Source: Ruminococcaceae bacterium UBA1405 (GTDB lineage: Bacteria; Bacillota; Clostridia; Oscillospirales; Ruminococcaceae). Taken from it: DNA of 25,479 bases. Positions 15,575-24,111 of this stretch are shown here, one piece after another. Position 1 is the stretch's first letter, and every line of letters begins with the position of its first letter. The stretch lies in the NCBI GenBank assembly GCA_002305685.1, contig DBQB01000016.1, positions 83,305 to 108,783 of the forward strand. Direction: 5' to 3'. Position numbers and translations under genes: made by a program. The notes beneath the pieces were generated by a model. The model worked only from the letters and a program-made list of their open reading frames with translations. It did no database searches and had not been told where the DNA came from.

Positions 15575-15628
15575 ACCGATAACAGACGAAAATCCCCCTG
15601 CCATATACGGCAGAAAGAAGGTTTCAAA

Positions 15629-16552
15629 ATGCTTTTTACCAATCCGATTTCTGGACAGAATTTCGCCAAAGATCCGGCGGTGGTACGCCTAAATGGGCAA
15701 TACTTTCTCTACCATTCCTTGCCTCCAACCCCCAAATGTAAAGGCTGGTCCATTGGAATTGCCTGCTCCAAAGATCTGGAGCGCTGGGAAATTGTTTCAC
15801 AGCTGCTCCCGACCCAGCCGTGGGAAGAAAATGGAATCTGTGCAGCTGGGGCAATTTTACTTGATGGGAAGGTGCATCTGTTCTATCAAACCTATGGAAA
15901 TGGAATGCTTGACGCCATCTGCCATGCGGTTTCTCCGGATGGGATTCATTTTGAAAAGAATCCAGAAAACCCGGTCTTTCGTCCAGAAGCAACCTGGTGC
16001 TGCGGACGTGCCATCGATGCCGATGTCTGTCTGTTTGAGGGCAAGCTTTTATTATACTTTGCCACTCGGGATCATGAGATGGAGATTCAAAAAATCGGTG
16101 GCGCATGGGCAGATCCACACAGCGCTTTTTCCCGCCGGGATTTTCATCCACTGGCCGCACAGTCGCTGCTGTATCCCGAGATGAAATGGGAAGGAAAATG
16201 CATCGAGGCGCCCGCCACTGTGGTACAAGATGGAAAGATTTGGATGTTTTATGGAGGTTCCTACAACTGTACCCCGCAACAGATTGGTTGCGCTGTCTCC
16301 AAAGACGGCATCTTCTTTCAGCGAATCTCTTCCCTTCCAGTGTTGGCAAATGGTCCTCAAGGCAGCTGGAATGCCAGCGAATCGGGGCATCCCTACCTGT
16401 TTCGAGATGGAGAAAAGCTCTGGATGTTTTATCAGGGCAGCCCGGATGGCGGAAAAAGCTGGTATATCTCCAAGGCACAGGTCTTTTTTGAGGAGGACGC
16501 CGTCCGAATCCAGCCCGATCCAATTGGATCAAACTTGACGTTCCTTCCATAA
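15629..16552 (+). CDS. GH43-like five-bladed beta-propeller glycoside hydrolase (putative)
   Basis: 307 residues from the ATG at 15629, preceded by AGAAGG; a 30-codon upstream extension has no ribosome site and would cover the promoter. Blade-like repeats occur: FLYHS, LFYQTYG, LLYFATRDHE, MFYGGSYN and MFYQGSPDGG, each ending a strand near an aromatic. Acidic residues sit where the GH43/GH32 clan has its catalytic triad: Asp15 in FAKDPAVV, Asp130/Asp132 in AIDADVCL, and Glu193 in CIEAPATV. There is no signal peptide, so it acts in the cytoplasm, probably on imported oligosaccharides containing arabinose, xylose or fructose. GH130-like phosphorylase folds look similar. No sugar transporter or regulator lies beside it. 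Confidence 0.75.
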   Translation: MLFTNPISGQNFAKDPAVVRLNGQYFLYHSLPPTPKCKGWSIGIACSKDLERWEIVSQLLPTQPWEENGICAAGAILLDGKVHLFYQTYGNGMLDAICHAVSPDGIHFEKNPENPVFRPEATWCCGRAIDADVCLFEGKLLLYFATRDHEMEIQKIGGAWADPHSAFSRRDFHPLAAQSLLYPEMKWEGKCIEAPATVVQDGKIWMFYGGSYNCTPQQIGCAVSKDGIFFQRISSLPVLANGPQGSWNASESGHPYLFRDGEKLWMFYQGSPDGGKSWYISKAQVFFEEDAVRIQPDPIGSNLTFLP

Positions 16553-16570
16553 GCATCCCATCCAACCAAC

Positions 16571-16620
16571 ATCCCCTGAAACTGGATTTTTTAAGGAAAA
16601 TTCCCGTTTCAGGGGATTTT
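16571..16620 (+). terminator. rho-independent terminator of the glycosidase-like gene
   Basis: ATCCCCTGAAAC (16571-16582) pairs perfectly with GTTTCAGGGGAT (16606-16617), followed by a short T-rich run. Confidence 0.85.
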
Positions 16621-16702
16621 CTTTGGAGTCGGTGCCAGCCGTTGTTTCCCCCTTTTTTCAAAAAGCTGAAAAACGATTGGGAAATCTTGTAATGTTTTTA
16701 TC

Positions 16703-16731
16703 GTGAGCATTTTACCCGTCTATGTTATAAT
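16703..16731 (+). promoter_or_regulatory. promoter of cas3
   Basis: A perfect TATAAT at 16726-16731 lies 37 bases before the first cas3 start codon. The -35 at 17-base spacing (GTGAGC) is weak, suggesting low or regulated activity. Confidence 0.55.
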
Positions 16732-16768
16732 AACTTTGGCATAAAACGACAGATAGGAGGATTCTATC

Positions 16769-18967
16769 ATGTCCACAGCCATGGAATCGTTAAAATATCA
16801 AGAAAAGGAGCCTGATATGATGAGAAACTCCCCTTACTGGGCACATATTTCATCCACTGGACAGATCCAATCTCTTTGGGATCACTTGATGGGAACCTCC
16901 TCTTTGGCCAAAGCCTTTGCCCAATCCTTTGGAGGAGAAGAACAAGCGGAACTAGCCGCAGTGGCTCATGACATCGGAAAATATTCTTCCGCCTTTCAAA
17001 AACGTCTGCGGGGAGAATCCTTCCAAGTAGATCATTCCACAGCAGGGGCAGTGGAGTGTTGGCAGCTCAGACAGCCTTTCGCCGCTTTTGCAGTGGCAGG
17101 CCACCACAGTGGACTGCCGGACGGAGGCAGCCGTACAGATACGCCGGATGGCGCAACATTATGGAGCCGCCTCAAACGCAAGGAACGGGGCTGGTTGGAG
17201 CCATATGAAGATTGGAAACAGGAATTGAGACTTCCAGCAAAGGCTCAGATACCAAACTTTCTCAAACAACCGGGTCCGGAATGGGTGTTTTTTACTCGAA
17301 TGCTCTATTCCTGTCTGGTGGATGCCGACTTTCTGGACACAGAAACGTTCATGGAAGGTAAAGAACGGGAGCATAATATAATTTCCATGGAACAGCTGTG
17401 GGACAAGCTACAGCATTACCTATCCGGCTGGTTTCCTCCAAAAGGGGAACTCAATGAACAACGCTGTAAAATCTTAAAACAATGTATACAGGCTGGAGAA
17501 AACCAAGTACAAGGATTATTTTCTCTGACAGTACCCACTGGCGGCGGGAAAACCATCGCCTCCCTTGCCTTTGCCCTGGCTCATGCCAAAAAACATGGGT
17601 TGAGGCGAATCATTTATGTCATCCCCTACACTTCCATCATTGAGCAAACTGCAGAAGTATTTCGAAAAATATTGGGAGAGGAAAATGTACTGGAACATCA
17701 CTCCAACCTTCTTTATGATCTGGAAGGAGAGGCAAACCCTCACACCATCCAATTGGCCAAAGCCACAGAAAATTGGGAAATGCCTATAATCGTAACCACC
17801 GCAGTACAGTTTTTTGAATCTCTGTACGCTTATCGTTCCTCTCAGTGCCGCAAACTTCATAATATCCCCGACAGCGTGATCATCTTTGACGAGGCCCAAA
17901 TGCTTCCCATTCCCTATCTACGTCCCTGCATCTGGGCCATTTCCCAGTTGGTTAAAAATTATAACGTGTCTGCCCTACTTTGTACAGCGACTCAGCCGGC
18001 TCTGCAGCCTCTCTTTCATGAGTTTCTTCCTGGATTTCCTATTCAGGAGCTTTGTCCTGCTGATATATCCTCACAGAAAGTTTTTCGTCGAGTATCCTTC
18101 CGGCAGATAGGCCGGCTCACCTGGAAAGAGCTGGCTGACCAAATAAACTCTCGTCACCAGGTTCTTTGCATTGTCAACACCAGAAAAGCAGCGCAGGAAG
18201 TATATGGACAGCTGACAGGAACGGATAATTTTCATCTTTCTACCCTCATGTGCCCCGCTCACCGTAGGCAGCAGTTATCAGAGATTCGTCATCGTCTAAA
18301 TCAGGGCTTGCCCTGCCGGGTAATATCTACCTCTCTCATTGAGGCCGGCGTTGATGTGGATTTTCCTACGGTGTACCGGGAAATGGCCGGTCTGGATTCC
18401 GTTCTTCAGGCTGCGGGACGGTGCAACCGCGAGGGAAAGCAACCAGCTGACGAAAGTATGGTGTTCCTCTTTGAAGGTGAGAGCAATATACCGCCTCTAT
18501 TCTCCACCTCCATCGGCGCAGGGAAACAGGTTATAAACCAATATAAAAACATTGCATCCCCAGAAGCCATTCATGAATACTTCCATCAACTGTTGGATTT
18601 AACAGGTGAAAAGGCTCAGGATAAGGAGCAGATTCTTCCTCTTCTAAAATCGGAGTTTTTTCCGTTTCGCACCATCGGGGAGCGTTTTCGACTCATAGAC
18701 TCTCCCACCAAAACCATTTACATCCCTTTGGAGGAAGGAGCTGCCCTTGTGGAACAACTTCGTTCTGGGATGGGCAATCGAAAGCTTTTCCGACAGCTTG
18801 GTCCATACAGTGTTTCTGTCTATGACCAGCACTTTGCCGCTTTAGATAGAGCTGGTGATCTGGAAGTGCTGGAAAACGGAACGGCGATCCTGCGCAATAT
18901 GATGCTTTACTCCCAGGAAACCGGCCTTTCCCTGGAAGCGGACTCTGGTAAAGCGTTGTTTGTTTGA
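16769..18967 (+). CDS. cas3: CRISPR-associated nuclease-helicase Cas3 (type I-C)
   Basis: 732 residues. The N-terminal HD nuclease shows LWDHLMGTSS (His39), VAHDIGKYSSAFQKRL (His67, Asp68), VDHSTAGA (His89) and VAGHHSGLPDGG (His112/113). The SF2 helicase has PTGGGKT (256-262), DEAQ (374-377), TSLIEAGVDVDFP and QAAGRCNREGK (Arg551/Arg554). Cas3 is recruited by target-bound Cascade and unwinds and degrades the displaced strand. Two starts are possible: ATG 16769 after GGAGG, and ATG 16817 after AAGGAG at 6-base spacing, which would give 716 residues beginning MMRNSPYWAH. The second fits the usual short N-terminus better. The gene has its own promoter and is 149 bases from cas5c. Confidence 0.97.
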   Translation: MSTAMESLKYQEKEPDMMRNSPYWAHISSTGQIQSLWDHLMGTSSLAKAFAQSFGGEEQAELAAVAHDIGKYSSAFQKRLRGESFQVDHSTAGAVECWQLRQPFAAFAVAGHHSGLPDGGSRTDTPDGATLWSRLKRKERGWLEPYEDWKQELRLPAKAQIPNFLKQPGPEWVFFTRMLYSCLVDADFLDTETFMEGKEREHNIISMEQLWDKLQHYLSGWFPPKGELNEQRCKILKQCIQAGENQVQGLFSLTVPTGGGKTIASLAFALAHAKKHGLRRIIYVIPYTSIIEQTAEVFRKILGEENVLEHHSNLLYDLEGEANPHTIQLAKATENWEMPIIVTTAVQFFESLYAYRSSQCRKLHNIPDSVIIFDEAQMLPIPYLRPCIWAISQLVKNYNVSALLCTATQPALQPLFHEFLPGFPIQELCPADISSQKVFRRVSFRQIGRLTWKELADQINSRHQVLCIVNTRKAAQEVYGQLTGTDNFHLSTLMCPAHRRQQLSEIRHRLNQGLPCRVISTSLIEAGVDVDFPTVYREMAGLDSVLQAAGRCNREGKQPADESMVFLFEGESNIPPLFSTSIGAGKQVINQYKNIASPEAIHEYFHQLLDLTGEKAQDKEQILPLLKSEFFPFRTIGERFRLIDSPTKTIYIPLEEGAALVEQLRSGMGNRKLFRQLGPYSVSVYDQHFAALDRAGDLEVLENGTAILRNMMLYSQETGLSLEADSGKALFV

Positions 18968-19044
18968 AAGAAAAAGTCGTGCCGACATCATCCGCTCTCA
19001 TTGATCCATAATCGCTGAATTCTTTTCTCATTTTTAAAAATATT

Positions 19045-19073
19045 TTGACATTTTGATGTCACCATGGTATATT
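19045..19073 (+). promoter_or_regulatory. promoter of the cas5c-cas8c-cas7-cas4-cas1-cas2 operon
   Basis: TTGACA (19045-19050), a 17-base spacer and TATATT (19068-19073) lie in the gap between cas3 and cas5c, 44 bases before the cas5c start. It is much closer to consensus than the cas3 promoter. Confidence 0.8.
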
Positions 19074-19116
19074 AAAAAATAATAAATATTGATAAAGGCA
19101 GGAAGGAGTGACACCT

Positions 19117-19779
19117 GTGTCTATCCAACTAGAGGTCTGGGGAAACTATGCTCTGTTCACCCGACCAGAAATGAAAGTGGAGAGGGTCAGTTATGATGTC
19201 ATCACCCCCTCAGCAGCCCGAGGACTGATTGAGGCGATCTATTGGCATCCAGGAATGCGCTGGTACATCGACCGCATTCACGTCTGCTCCCCCATCCATT
19301 TTACCAACCTGCGACGCAACGAGGTTAAATCCACCATTTCCGCCCGCAGCGTTCGCACCGTGATGGAACGAGGAACCGGGGAACTGTACCTGTGTACATC
19401 GGAGGACATTCAGCAACGGGCTGCCATGTTGTTGCGGGACGTACACTATGTGATTGAGGCCCACTTTGAAATGACCGATAAAGCTTCTGCGGAGGATAAT
19501 CCGGGAAAATTCCAGGATATTGTCAAACGGCGAATCAAAAAGGGGCAGTTTTATCATCAACCCTGCTTCGGTTGTCGGGAGTTTCCCGCTCAGTTTCGTC
19601 TATGTGAAGAACTGCCATCCTGTCCAGAAGAATTAAAGGGAGAGCGGGATCTTGGTTGGATGCTTTACGACATGGACTATACCCATCCAGAGAATATCAC
19701 TCCTCTATTTTTCCGTGGAATTCTCCGGGATGGTGTACTGGAAGTCCCCCCCTGGGACAGTGAGGAGGTGCGGCGGTGA
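19117..19779 (+). CDS. cas5c: Cas5c (Cas5d), pre-crRNA endonuclease and Cascade subunit
   Basis: 220 residues from GTG 19117, which has GGAAGGAG at 8-base spacing; the GTG at 19108 overlaps that site and is rejected. The N-terminal RAMP fold reads MSIQLEVWGNYALFTRPEMK with VERVSYDVITPSAARGLIEAI, both typical of Cas5c. With no cas6 in the locus, this protein should cut the repeat hairpin and stay on the crRNA handle, as shown for Cas5d. Candidate catalytic residues by analogy with Bacillus halodurans Cas5d (Tyr46, Lys116, His117, from memory) are Tyr42 and Lys131; the residue after Lys131 is Phe rather than His. Its stop overlaps the cas8c GTG start. Confidence 0.96.
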   Translation: MSIQLEVWGNYALFTRPEMKVERVSYDVITPSAARGLIEAIYWHPGMRWYIDRIHVCSPIHFTNLRRNEVKSTISARSVRTVMERGTGELYLCTSEDIQQRAAMLLRDVHYVIEAHFEMTDKASAEDNPGKFQDIVKRRIKKGQFYHQPCFGCREFPAQFRLCEELPSCPEELKGERDLGWMLYDMDYTHPENITPLFFRGILRDGVLEVPPWDSEEVRR

Positions 19780-21515
19780 TCCTTCAGGCACTGACAGAGT
19801 ATTATCAAACCTTGGCAAATCAGGGTGAAATTTCTCCTCCAGGTTGGGGAGAGGTAAAAGTGGCCTACGCTCTATGTATTAAAGCAGATGGGTCATTGGA
19901 ACAGGTTATCTCGATTCAAACCCAGCAGCAAATGGGAAATAAAACCGTGCTGGCGCCTCAACTGATAAAACTTCCCGCTCCGGTGAAGCGTGCCAGCGGA
20001 ATCGCTGCAAATTTTCTCTGTGACAACTCCAGTTATCTGCTGGGAGTGGATAATAAGGGAAAACCACAACGGGCGTTAAACTGTTTTGAGGCGTGCAAAA
20101 AACTTCATGAGAAGCTGTTAGAACAGATAGACAGTCCTGCTGCCCGGGCGACTCTGGCTTTTTTTCAAAACTGGCATCCAGAACAAGCCGCCACACATTC
20201 TGCCCTCGCCCACTGCCTGGACGAAATCCAGTCAGGGGTTAATTTGGTATTCCGGTTTGATGGAATCTATGTCCACCAAGACCCTTTGATCCAAAAAGCC
20301 TGGGACACCTACTACCAAACAGCAAAAGATGGTCCTTCTATGGTTTGCTTGGTTACTGGAAAACAGGGGCCGGTGGAGAGTATCCACCCTTCCATCAAAA
20401 ATGTTTATGGGGCGCAAACCAGTGGCGCAGCGCTGGTATCTTTCAATGCTCCAGCCTTTTGCTCCTATGGCAAAGAACAAAATTTGAATGCACCTACCAG
20501 CAAATATGCCGCCTTTGCCTACACCACAGCCCTTAACCATCTGCTCTCCAATCGAAAATATGTTTACCGGATGGGGGATGCCACAGTAGTTTGTTGGGCC
20601 AAATGTGGCGGCAACATTTATCAGGATCTCATGGCCTGGTTTACCTTTGAACAAACAGAACCATCCAACTATACATTGAACGAACTGAAGGAAGCTTTGA
20701 AAAACCTGTGCGCTGGAAACGTTGTGGAACTCAATGATGAGCAACTGGACCCCAACATGGAGTTTTATATCCTGGGACTTTCTCCCAATGCAGCCCGGCT
20801 CTCAGTGCGTTTTTTTCTGCGAGACAGCTTCGGCTCTTTTCTTCAAAACGTTCGTGCTCATCAAAAGCGGTTGGAGATCATTCGACCTTTTAACGACAAA
20901 TTTGATATGATTCCTCTTTGGAAACTGCTGAGTGAAACTGTCAATCAGAACAGTCGTGACAAAACACCAGCCCCCAATATGTCTGGTGAAGTACTGCGAT
21001 CCATCCTCACCAACACCCGATACCCAGCCAGTCTGCTCAACGGTGTGGTACTGCGCCTGCGTGCAGAACATACCATCACTGCGGGTAAGGCGGCCATTCT
21101 CAAAGCATATTATCTCAAAAATCCCCATCCTGACGTTCCAAAGGAGGTTTTGACTGTGTCTCTTAACCCTAACAGTTCCAACCTTCCCTACAATCTGGGA
21201 AGACTATTTTCTGTGCTGGAAGCGATTCAGATTGCCAGCAATCCTGGCATCAACGCCACCATCAAAGACAAGTATTTTAACTCAGCCTCTGCAACCCCTG
21301 CCATGGTATTTCCGGTCCTGTTGAATCTGGCGCAAAAGCATCTGAAAAAACTGGATCCAAGCCTTCGCTCCTACTATGATAGGCAAATAGTCACCATTCT
21401 TTCAAATCTAGGAGAAAATTATCCCGCACATCTGAATCTGCCTCAGCAAGGCTCTTTCCAATTAGGATACTACCATCAGACGCAAGAGGCGTTTAAAAAG
21501 AAGGAGGAAAAATAA
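19776..21515 (+). CDS. cas8c: Cas8c (Csd1), Cascade large subunit
   Basis: 579 residues, the normal Csd1 size, starting at a GTG that overlaps the cas5c stop (GTGA). The opening MILQALTEYYQTLANQGEIS and the internal blocks VCLVTGKQGPVESIHPSIKN and LVSFNAPAFCSYGKEQ are typical Csd1 landmarks. Cas8c reads the PAM and opens the target for R-loop formation. The last 119 codons are also a separate translation unit for Cas11c (21156-21515), marked by a strong internal ribosome site. cas7 begins 1 base after the stop. Confidence 0.97.
   Translation: MILQALTEYYQTLANQGEISPPGWGEVKVAYALCIKADGSLEQVISIQTQQQMGNKTVLAPQLIKLPAPVKRASGIAANFLCDNSSYLLGVDNKGKPQRALNCFEACKKLHEKLLEQIDSPAARATLAFFQNWHPEQAATHSALAHCLDEIQSGVNLVFRFDGIYVHQDPLIQKAWDTYYQTAKDGPSMVCLVTGKQGPVESIHPSIKNVYGAQTSGAALVSFNAPAFCSYGKEQNLNAPTSKYAAFAYTTALNHLLSNRKYVYRMGDATVVCWAKCGGNIYQDLMAWFTFEQTEPSNYTLNELKEALKNLCAGNVVELNDEQLDPNMEFYILGLSPNAARLSVRFFLRDSFGSFLQNVRAHQKRLEIIRPFNDKFDMIPLWKLLSETVNQNSRDKTPAPNMSGEVLRSILTNTRYPASLLNGVVLRLRAEHTITAGKAAILKAYYLKNPHPDVPKEVLTVSLNPNSSNLPYNLGRLFSVLEAIQIASNPGINATIKDKYFNSASATPAMVFPVLLNLAQKHLKKLDPSLRSYYDRQIVTILSNLGENYPAHLNLPQQGSFQLGYYHQTQEAFKKKEEK
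21141..21147 (+). promoter_or_regulatory. internal ribosome binding site for cas11c inside cas8c
   Basis: AAGGAGG, 8 bases before an in-frame GTG at 21156. It is as strong as any initiation site in the window, although it lies inside the coding frame of cas8c. Confidence 0.85.
21156..21515 (+). CDS. cas11c: Cas11c, Cascade small subunit made from an internal start in cas8c
   Basis: 119 residues in the same frame as cas8c (GTG is Cas8c codon 461), beginning MSLNPNSSNLPYNLGRLFSV and ending at the shared stop. Type I-C systems are known to make a small subunit this way, for example in Desulfovibrio vulgaris; the ...YxLGRLFAVLE opening is its hallmark and is present as YNLGRLFSVLEAIQ. The product should be an all-helical protein lining the Cascade belly and stabilising the R-loop. 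No separate small-subunit gene exists in the locus, which supports its use. Standard gene callers would miss it. Confidence 0.85.
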   Translation: MSLNPNSSNLPYNLGRLFSVLEAIQIASNPGINATIKDKYFNSASATPAMVFPVLLNLAQKHLKKLDPSLRSYYDRQIVTILSNLGENYPAHLNLPQQGSFQLGYYHQTQEAFKKKEEK

Positions 21516-21516
21516 A

Positions 21517-22413
21517 ATGTCTGAGCCAATTAAAAACCGTTATGAATTCGTGATTCTTTTTGATGTGGAAAACGGAAATCCCAATGGCGACCCTGATGCA
21601 GGAAATATGCCACGGGTAGATTCGGAAACCGGTCTGGGTATCGTGACAGATGTATGTCTGAAACGGAAAATCCGTAATTATGTAGAAACAGTCAAGGAGG
21701 ACGCCACCGGTTATCGGATCTATATCAAGGATGGCGTTCCTCTCAACCGCAGCGACGCAGAAGCTTATGCGGAGCTGGACGTAACTGACAAGAATGTAAA
21801 AGAAAAAAAGAAGGTTGATCCCGATCTGGACCGGAAAATTCGGGATTGGATGTGTGCAAACTTTTATGATATCCGAACCTTTGGTGCAGTTATGACTACT
21901 TTTGTGAAGGCTGCCCTCAACTGCGGGCAGGTTCGTGGCCCGGTACAACTAGGCTTTGCCCGTAGTGTAGAGCCGGTTGTGCCTCAGGAGGTTACCATCA
22001 CCCGTGTAGCTATCACCACCGAAGCAGACGCCGAAAAGAAGGGCACTGAAATGGGCCGCAAATACATCATTCCATATGGACTTTACCGTTGTGAGGGCTA
22101 TGTTTCCGCCAATTTGGCTCGGAAAACCACCGGTTTTTCGGAAGAGGACCTATCCTTACTGTGGGAGGCTATCCTGAATTTATTTGAGCACGACCATTCT
22201 GCTGCCCGGGGGAAGATGGCAGTGCGGGAGCTGATCATCTTCAAGCACAACAATGAATTGGGCTGTGCCCCCGCCTGGAAGCTTTTTGATACCGTAACGG
22301 TTACCCGAAAAGATCCAGACGATTCCTCTCCCGCCCGATCCTTTCAGGACTATGTGGTTCATGTGAATGAAAATGCGCTTCCTGCTGGCGTAACCTGTGA
22401 GCGCTTGGGATGA
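21517..22413 (+). CDS. cas7: Cas7c (Csd2), Cascade backbone subunit
   Basis: 298 residues; GGAGG lies in the last codons of cas8c. The opening RYEFVILFDVENGNPNGDPD is the diagnostic Csd2/Csh2 RAMP signature. MRDIRTFGAVM-like text appears as YDIRTFGAVMTTF, followed by GQVRGPVQLGFARSVEPV, all family landmarks. Several copies should polymerise along the crRNA spacer. Its stop overlaps the cas4 start by 4 bases. Confidence 0.97.
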   Translation: MSEPIKNRYEFVILFDVENGNPNGDPDAGNMPRVDSETGLGIVTDVCLKRKIRNYVETVKEDATGYRIYIKDGVPLNRSDAEAYAELDVTDKNVKEKKKVDPDLDRKIRDWMCANFYDIRTFGAVMTTFVKAALNCGQVRGPVQLGFARSVEPVVPQEVTITRVAITTEADAEKKGTEMGRKYIIPYGLYRCEGYVSANLARKTTGFSEEDLSLLWEAILNLFEHDHSAARGKMAVRELIIFKHNNELGCAPAWKLFDTVTVTRKDPDDSSPARSFQDYVVHVNENALPAGVTCERLG

Positions 22414-23072
22414 TTTACGATCAGGAAGATTATCTCCAGCTTTCCGGTCTGCAGCACTTCGCCTTCTGTCGTCGTCAATGGGCGCTGATTCATATTGAAC
22501 AGCAGTGGCAGGATAATTTACGGACTGTAGAAGGGGATCTGCTGCATCGCCGGGCCCATGATGAAGATTTTCGGGAACGACGTGGAAATACATTGATCCT
22601 GCGGGGACTATCTGTAGCTTCTCCTACTTTGGGAATTTCTGGAAAATGCGATGTGGTAGAATTTTATCGAGATCCAGCCGGAATCCCCCTTCATCAAGAG
22701 GAGGGACTTTGGCGCCCCTTCCCAGTAGAATATAAGCGAGGAATGCCAAAAGACCATAATTCGGATGAGTTGCAGCTTTGTGCACAGGCAATCTGTTTAG
22801 AGGAAATGCTTTGCTGCACGATCCAAGAAGGCGCGTTGTTTTATGGGGAAACCCGGCGAAGGGTTAACGTTCCTTTTACTCTACCGCTTCGTCAGCAGGT
22901 GCATACCATGGTGGAGGAAATGCACCAACTGTATCGCCGAGGATATACGCCGCAGGTAAAACCATTTAAGGGATGCAGCGCTTGTTCTTTAAGAGAACTA
23001 TGTCTGCCTATGTTGAAAAAAGCAAAAAAAGTAGATGATTATCTGAGGCAAGCGATGGAGGACGAAGTATGA
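22410..23072 (+). CDS. cas4: Cas4, Fe-S cluster nuclease for spacer processing
   Basis: 220 residues. Cluster-binding cysteines are Cys20 (HFAFCRRQW), Cys189 and Cys192 (GCSACS) and Cys198. The RecB nuclease residues are His46, Asp81 in GKCDVVEF, Glu107 and Lys109 in PVEYKRG, and Gln122 in DELQLCAQA. In type I-C, Cas4 works with Cas1-Cas2 to trim prespacers and select PAM-bearing ends. The gene overlaps both neighbours by 4 bases. Confidence 0.97.
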   Translation: MIYDQEDYLQLSGLQHFAFCRRQWALIHIEQQWQDNLRTVEGDLLHRRAHDEDFRERRGNTLILRGLSVASPTLGISGKCDVVEFYRDPAGIPLHQEEGLWRPFPVEYKRGMPKDHNSDELQLCAQAICLEEMLCCTIQEGALFYGETRRRVNVPFTLPLRQQVHTMVEEMHQLYRRGYTPQVKPFKGCSACSLRELCLPMLKKAKKVDDYLRQAMEDEV

Positions 23073-24100
23073 GACAACTGCTCAATACCTTATTTGTCAC
23101 CTCGGAGGATATTTATCTCTCGCTGGATGGAGAGAACGTTGTTGCCAATCGAGATAAAACGGCGGTAGCACGGTATCCTCTCCATACGCTATCTGCCATA
23201 ATTTCTTTTTCTTATCCAGGAGCTTCACCAGCGTTGATGGGAGCCTGTGCACAGCGAGGAATATCCTTATCCTTCCTAACTCCCCGCGGGAAATTTTTAG
23301 CCCGTACTACTGGGGAATCCAACGGAAATGTATTGCTGCGCCGTACCCATTACCGAATCGCCGATGACTCGGTGCAAAGTTGTATCATCGCTCGTGGAAT
23401 GATCTTTGGAAAAATTTATAATGCTCGTTGGAGCATTCAGCGTACCCGCCGAGATCATAGACTGCGTGTAGATGATCAACGACTAGAAGAAGTATCTAAC
23501 CAACTCAAAGCTTTGCTGCCACAACTGCTGTGTCAGACTGACCTGGAAAGCCTCCGGGGATTGGAAGGAGCTGCAGCCACTGCCTATTTTGGTGTATTCG
23601 ATCAACTGATTCTGGGGGATAAATCCATCTTTTGCTTCAAAACACGGACCCGACGGCCACCATTAGATCCGGTTAACGCATTGCTTTCCTTCTCCTATAG
23701 TTTGCTGTCACACGACTGTGCCTGGGCGTTGGAAAGCGTGGGGCTGGATTCTTATGTTGGTTTTCTCCATCGTGATAGACCAGGGCGCAGTTCTTTAGCT
23801 CTGGATTTGATGGAAGAATTTCGTCCCTGCATTGCAGACCGTTTTGTCCTTTCCTGTATCAACAACCATATCTTTCGGGCATCGGATTTTGATTTCCGTG
23901 AAAACGGCGCTGTATTTCTCAATGAAAGCGGCAGACGTACCTTTTTGCGACGGTGGCAAGAACGAAAAAAAGATAGTCTCACCCACCCTTTCCTCGGGGA
24001 AAAAGTACCATGGGGATTGGTACCTTATCTCCAGGCAATGCTCTTGGCACGGTATTTAAGAGGGGATCTAGAGGCCTATCCGCCTTTTTTATGGAAGTGA
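23069..24100 (+). CDS. cas1: Cas1 integrase (type I-C)
   Basis: 343 residues. The opening MRQLLNTLFVTSEDIYLSLDGEN is typical of I-C Cas1. Metal-binding residues are Glu166 in LRGLEGAAATAYF, His234 in VGFLHRDRPGRSSLALDLMEEFRP, and Asp246 (with Glu249 near it). With Cas2 it integrates new spacers at the leader-repeat junction. The ATG overlaps the cas4 stop. Confidence 0.98.
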   Translation: MRQLLNTLFVTSEDIYLSLDGENVVANRDKTAVARYPLHTLSAIISFSYPGASPALMGACAQRGISLSFLTPRGKFLARTTGESNGNVLLRRTHYRIADDSVQSCIIARGMIFGKIYNARWSIQRTRRDHRLRVDDQRLEEVSNQLKALLPQLLCQTDLESLRGLEGAAATAYFGVFDQLILGDKSIFCFKTRTRRPPLDPVNALLSFSYSLLSHDCAWALESVGLDSYVGFLHRDRPGRSSLALDLMEEFRPCIADRFVLSCINNHIFRASDFDFRENGAVFLNESGRRTFLRRWQERKKDSLTHPFLGEKVPWGLVPYLQAMLLARYLRGDLEAYPPFLWK

Positions 24101-24111
24101 GGACACTTGCT

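Noticed and set aside
15636..16661. 341-residue minus-strand frame opposite the glycosidase-like gene
   Set aside because: Antisense shadow; it crosses the terminator at 16571-16620 and has a composition rich in Arg, His and Pro typical of reverse frames.
19108..19116. GTG at 19108 as cas5c start
   Set aside because: It lies within the GGAAGGAG ribosome site that serves the GTG at 19117.
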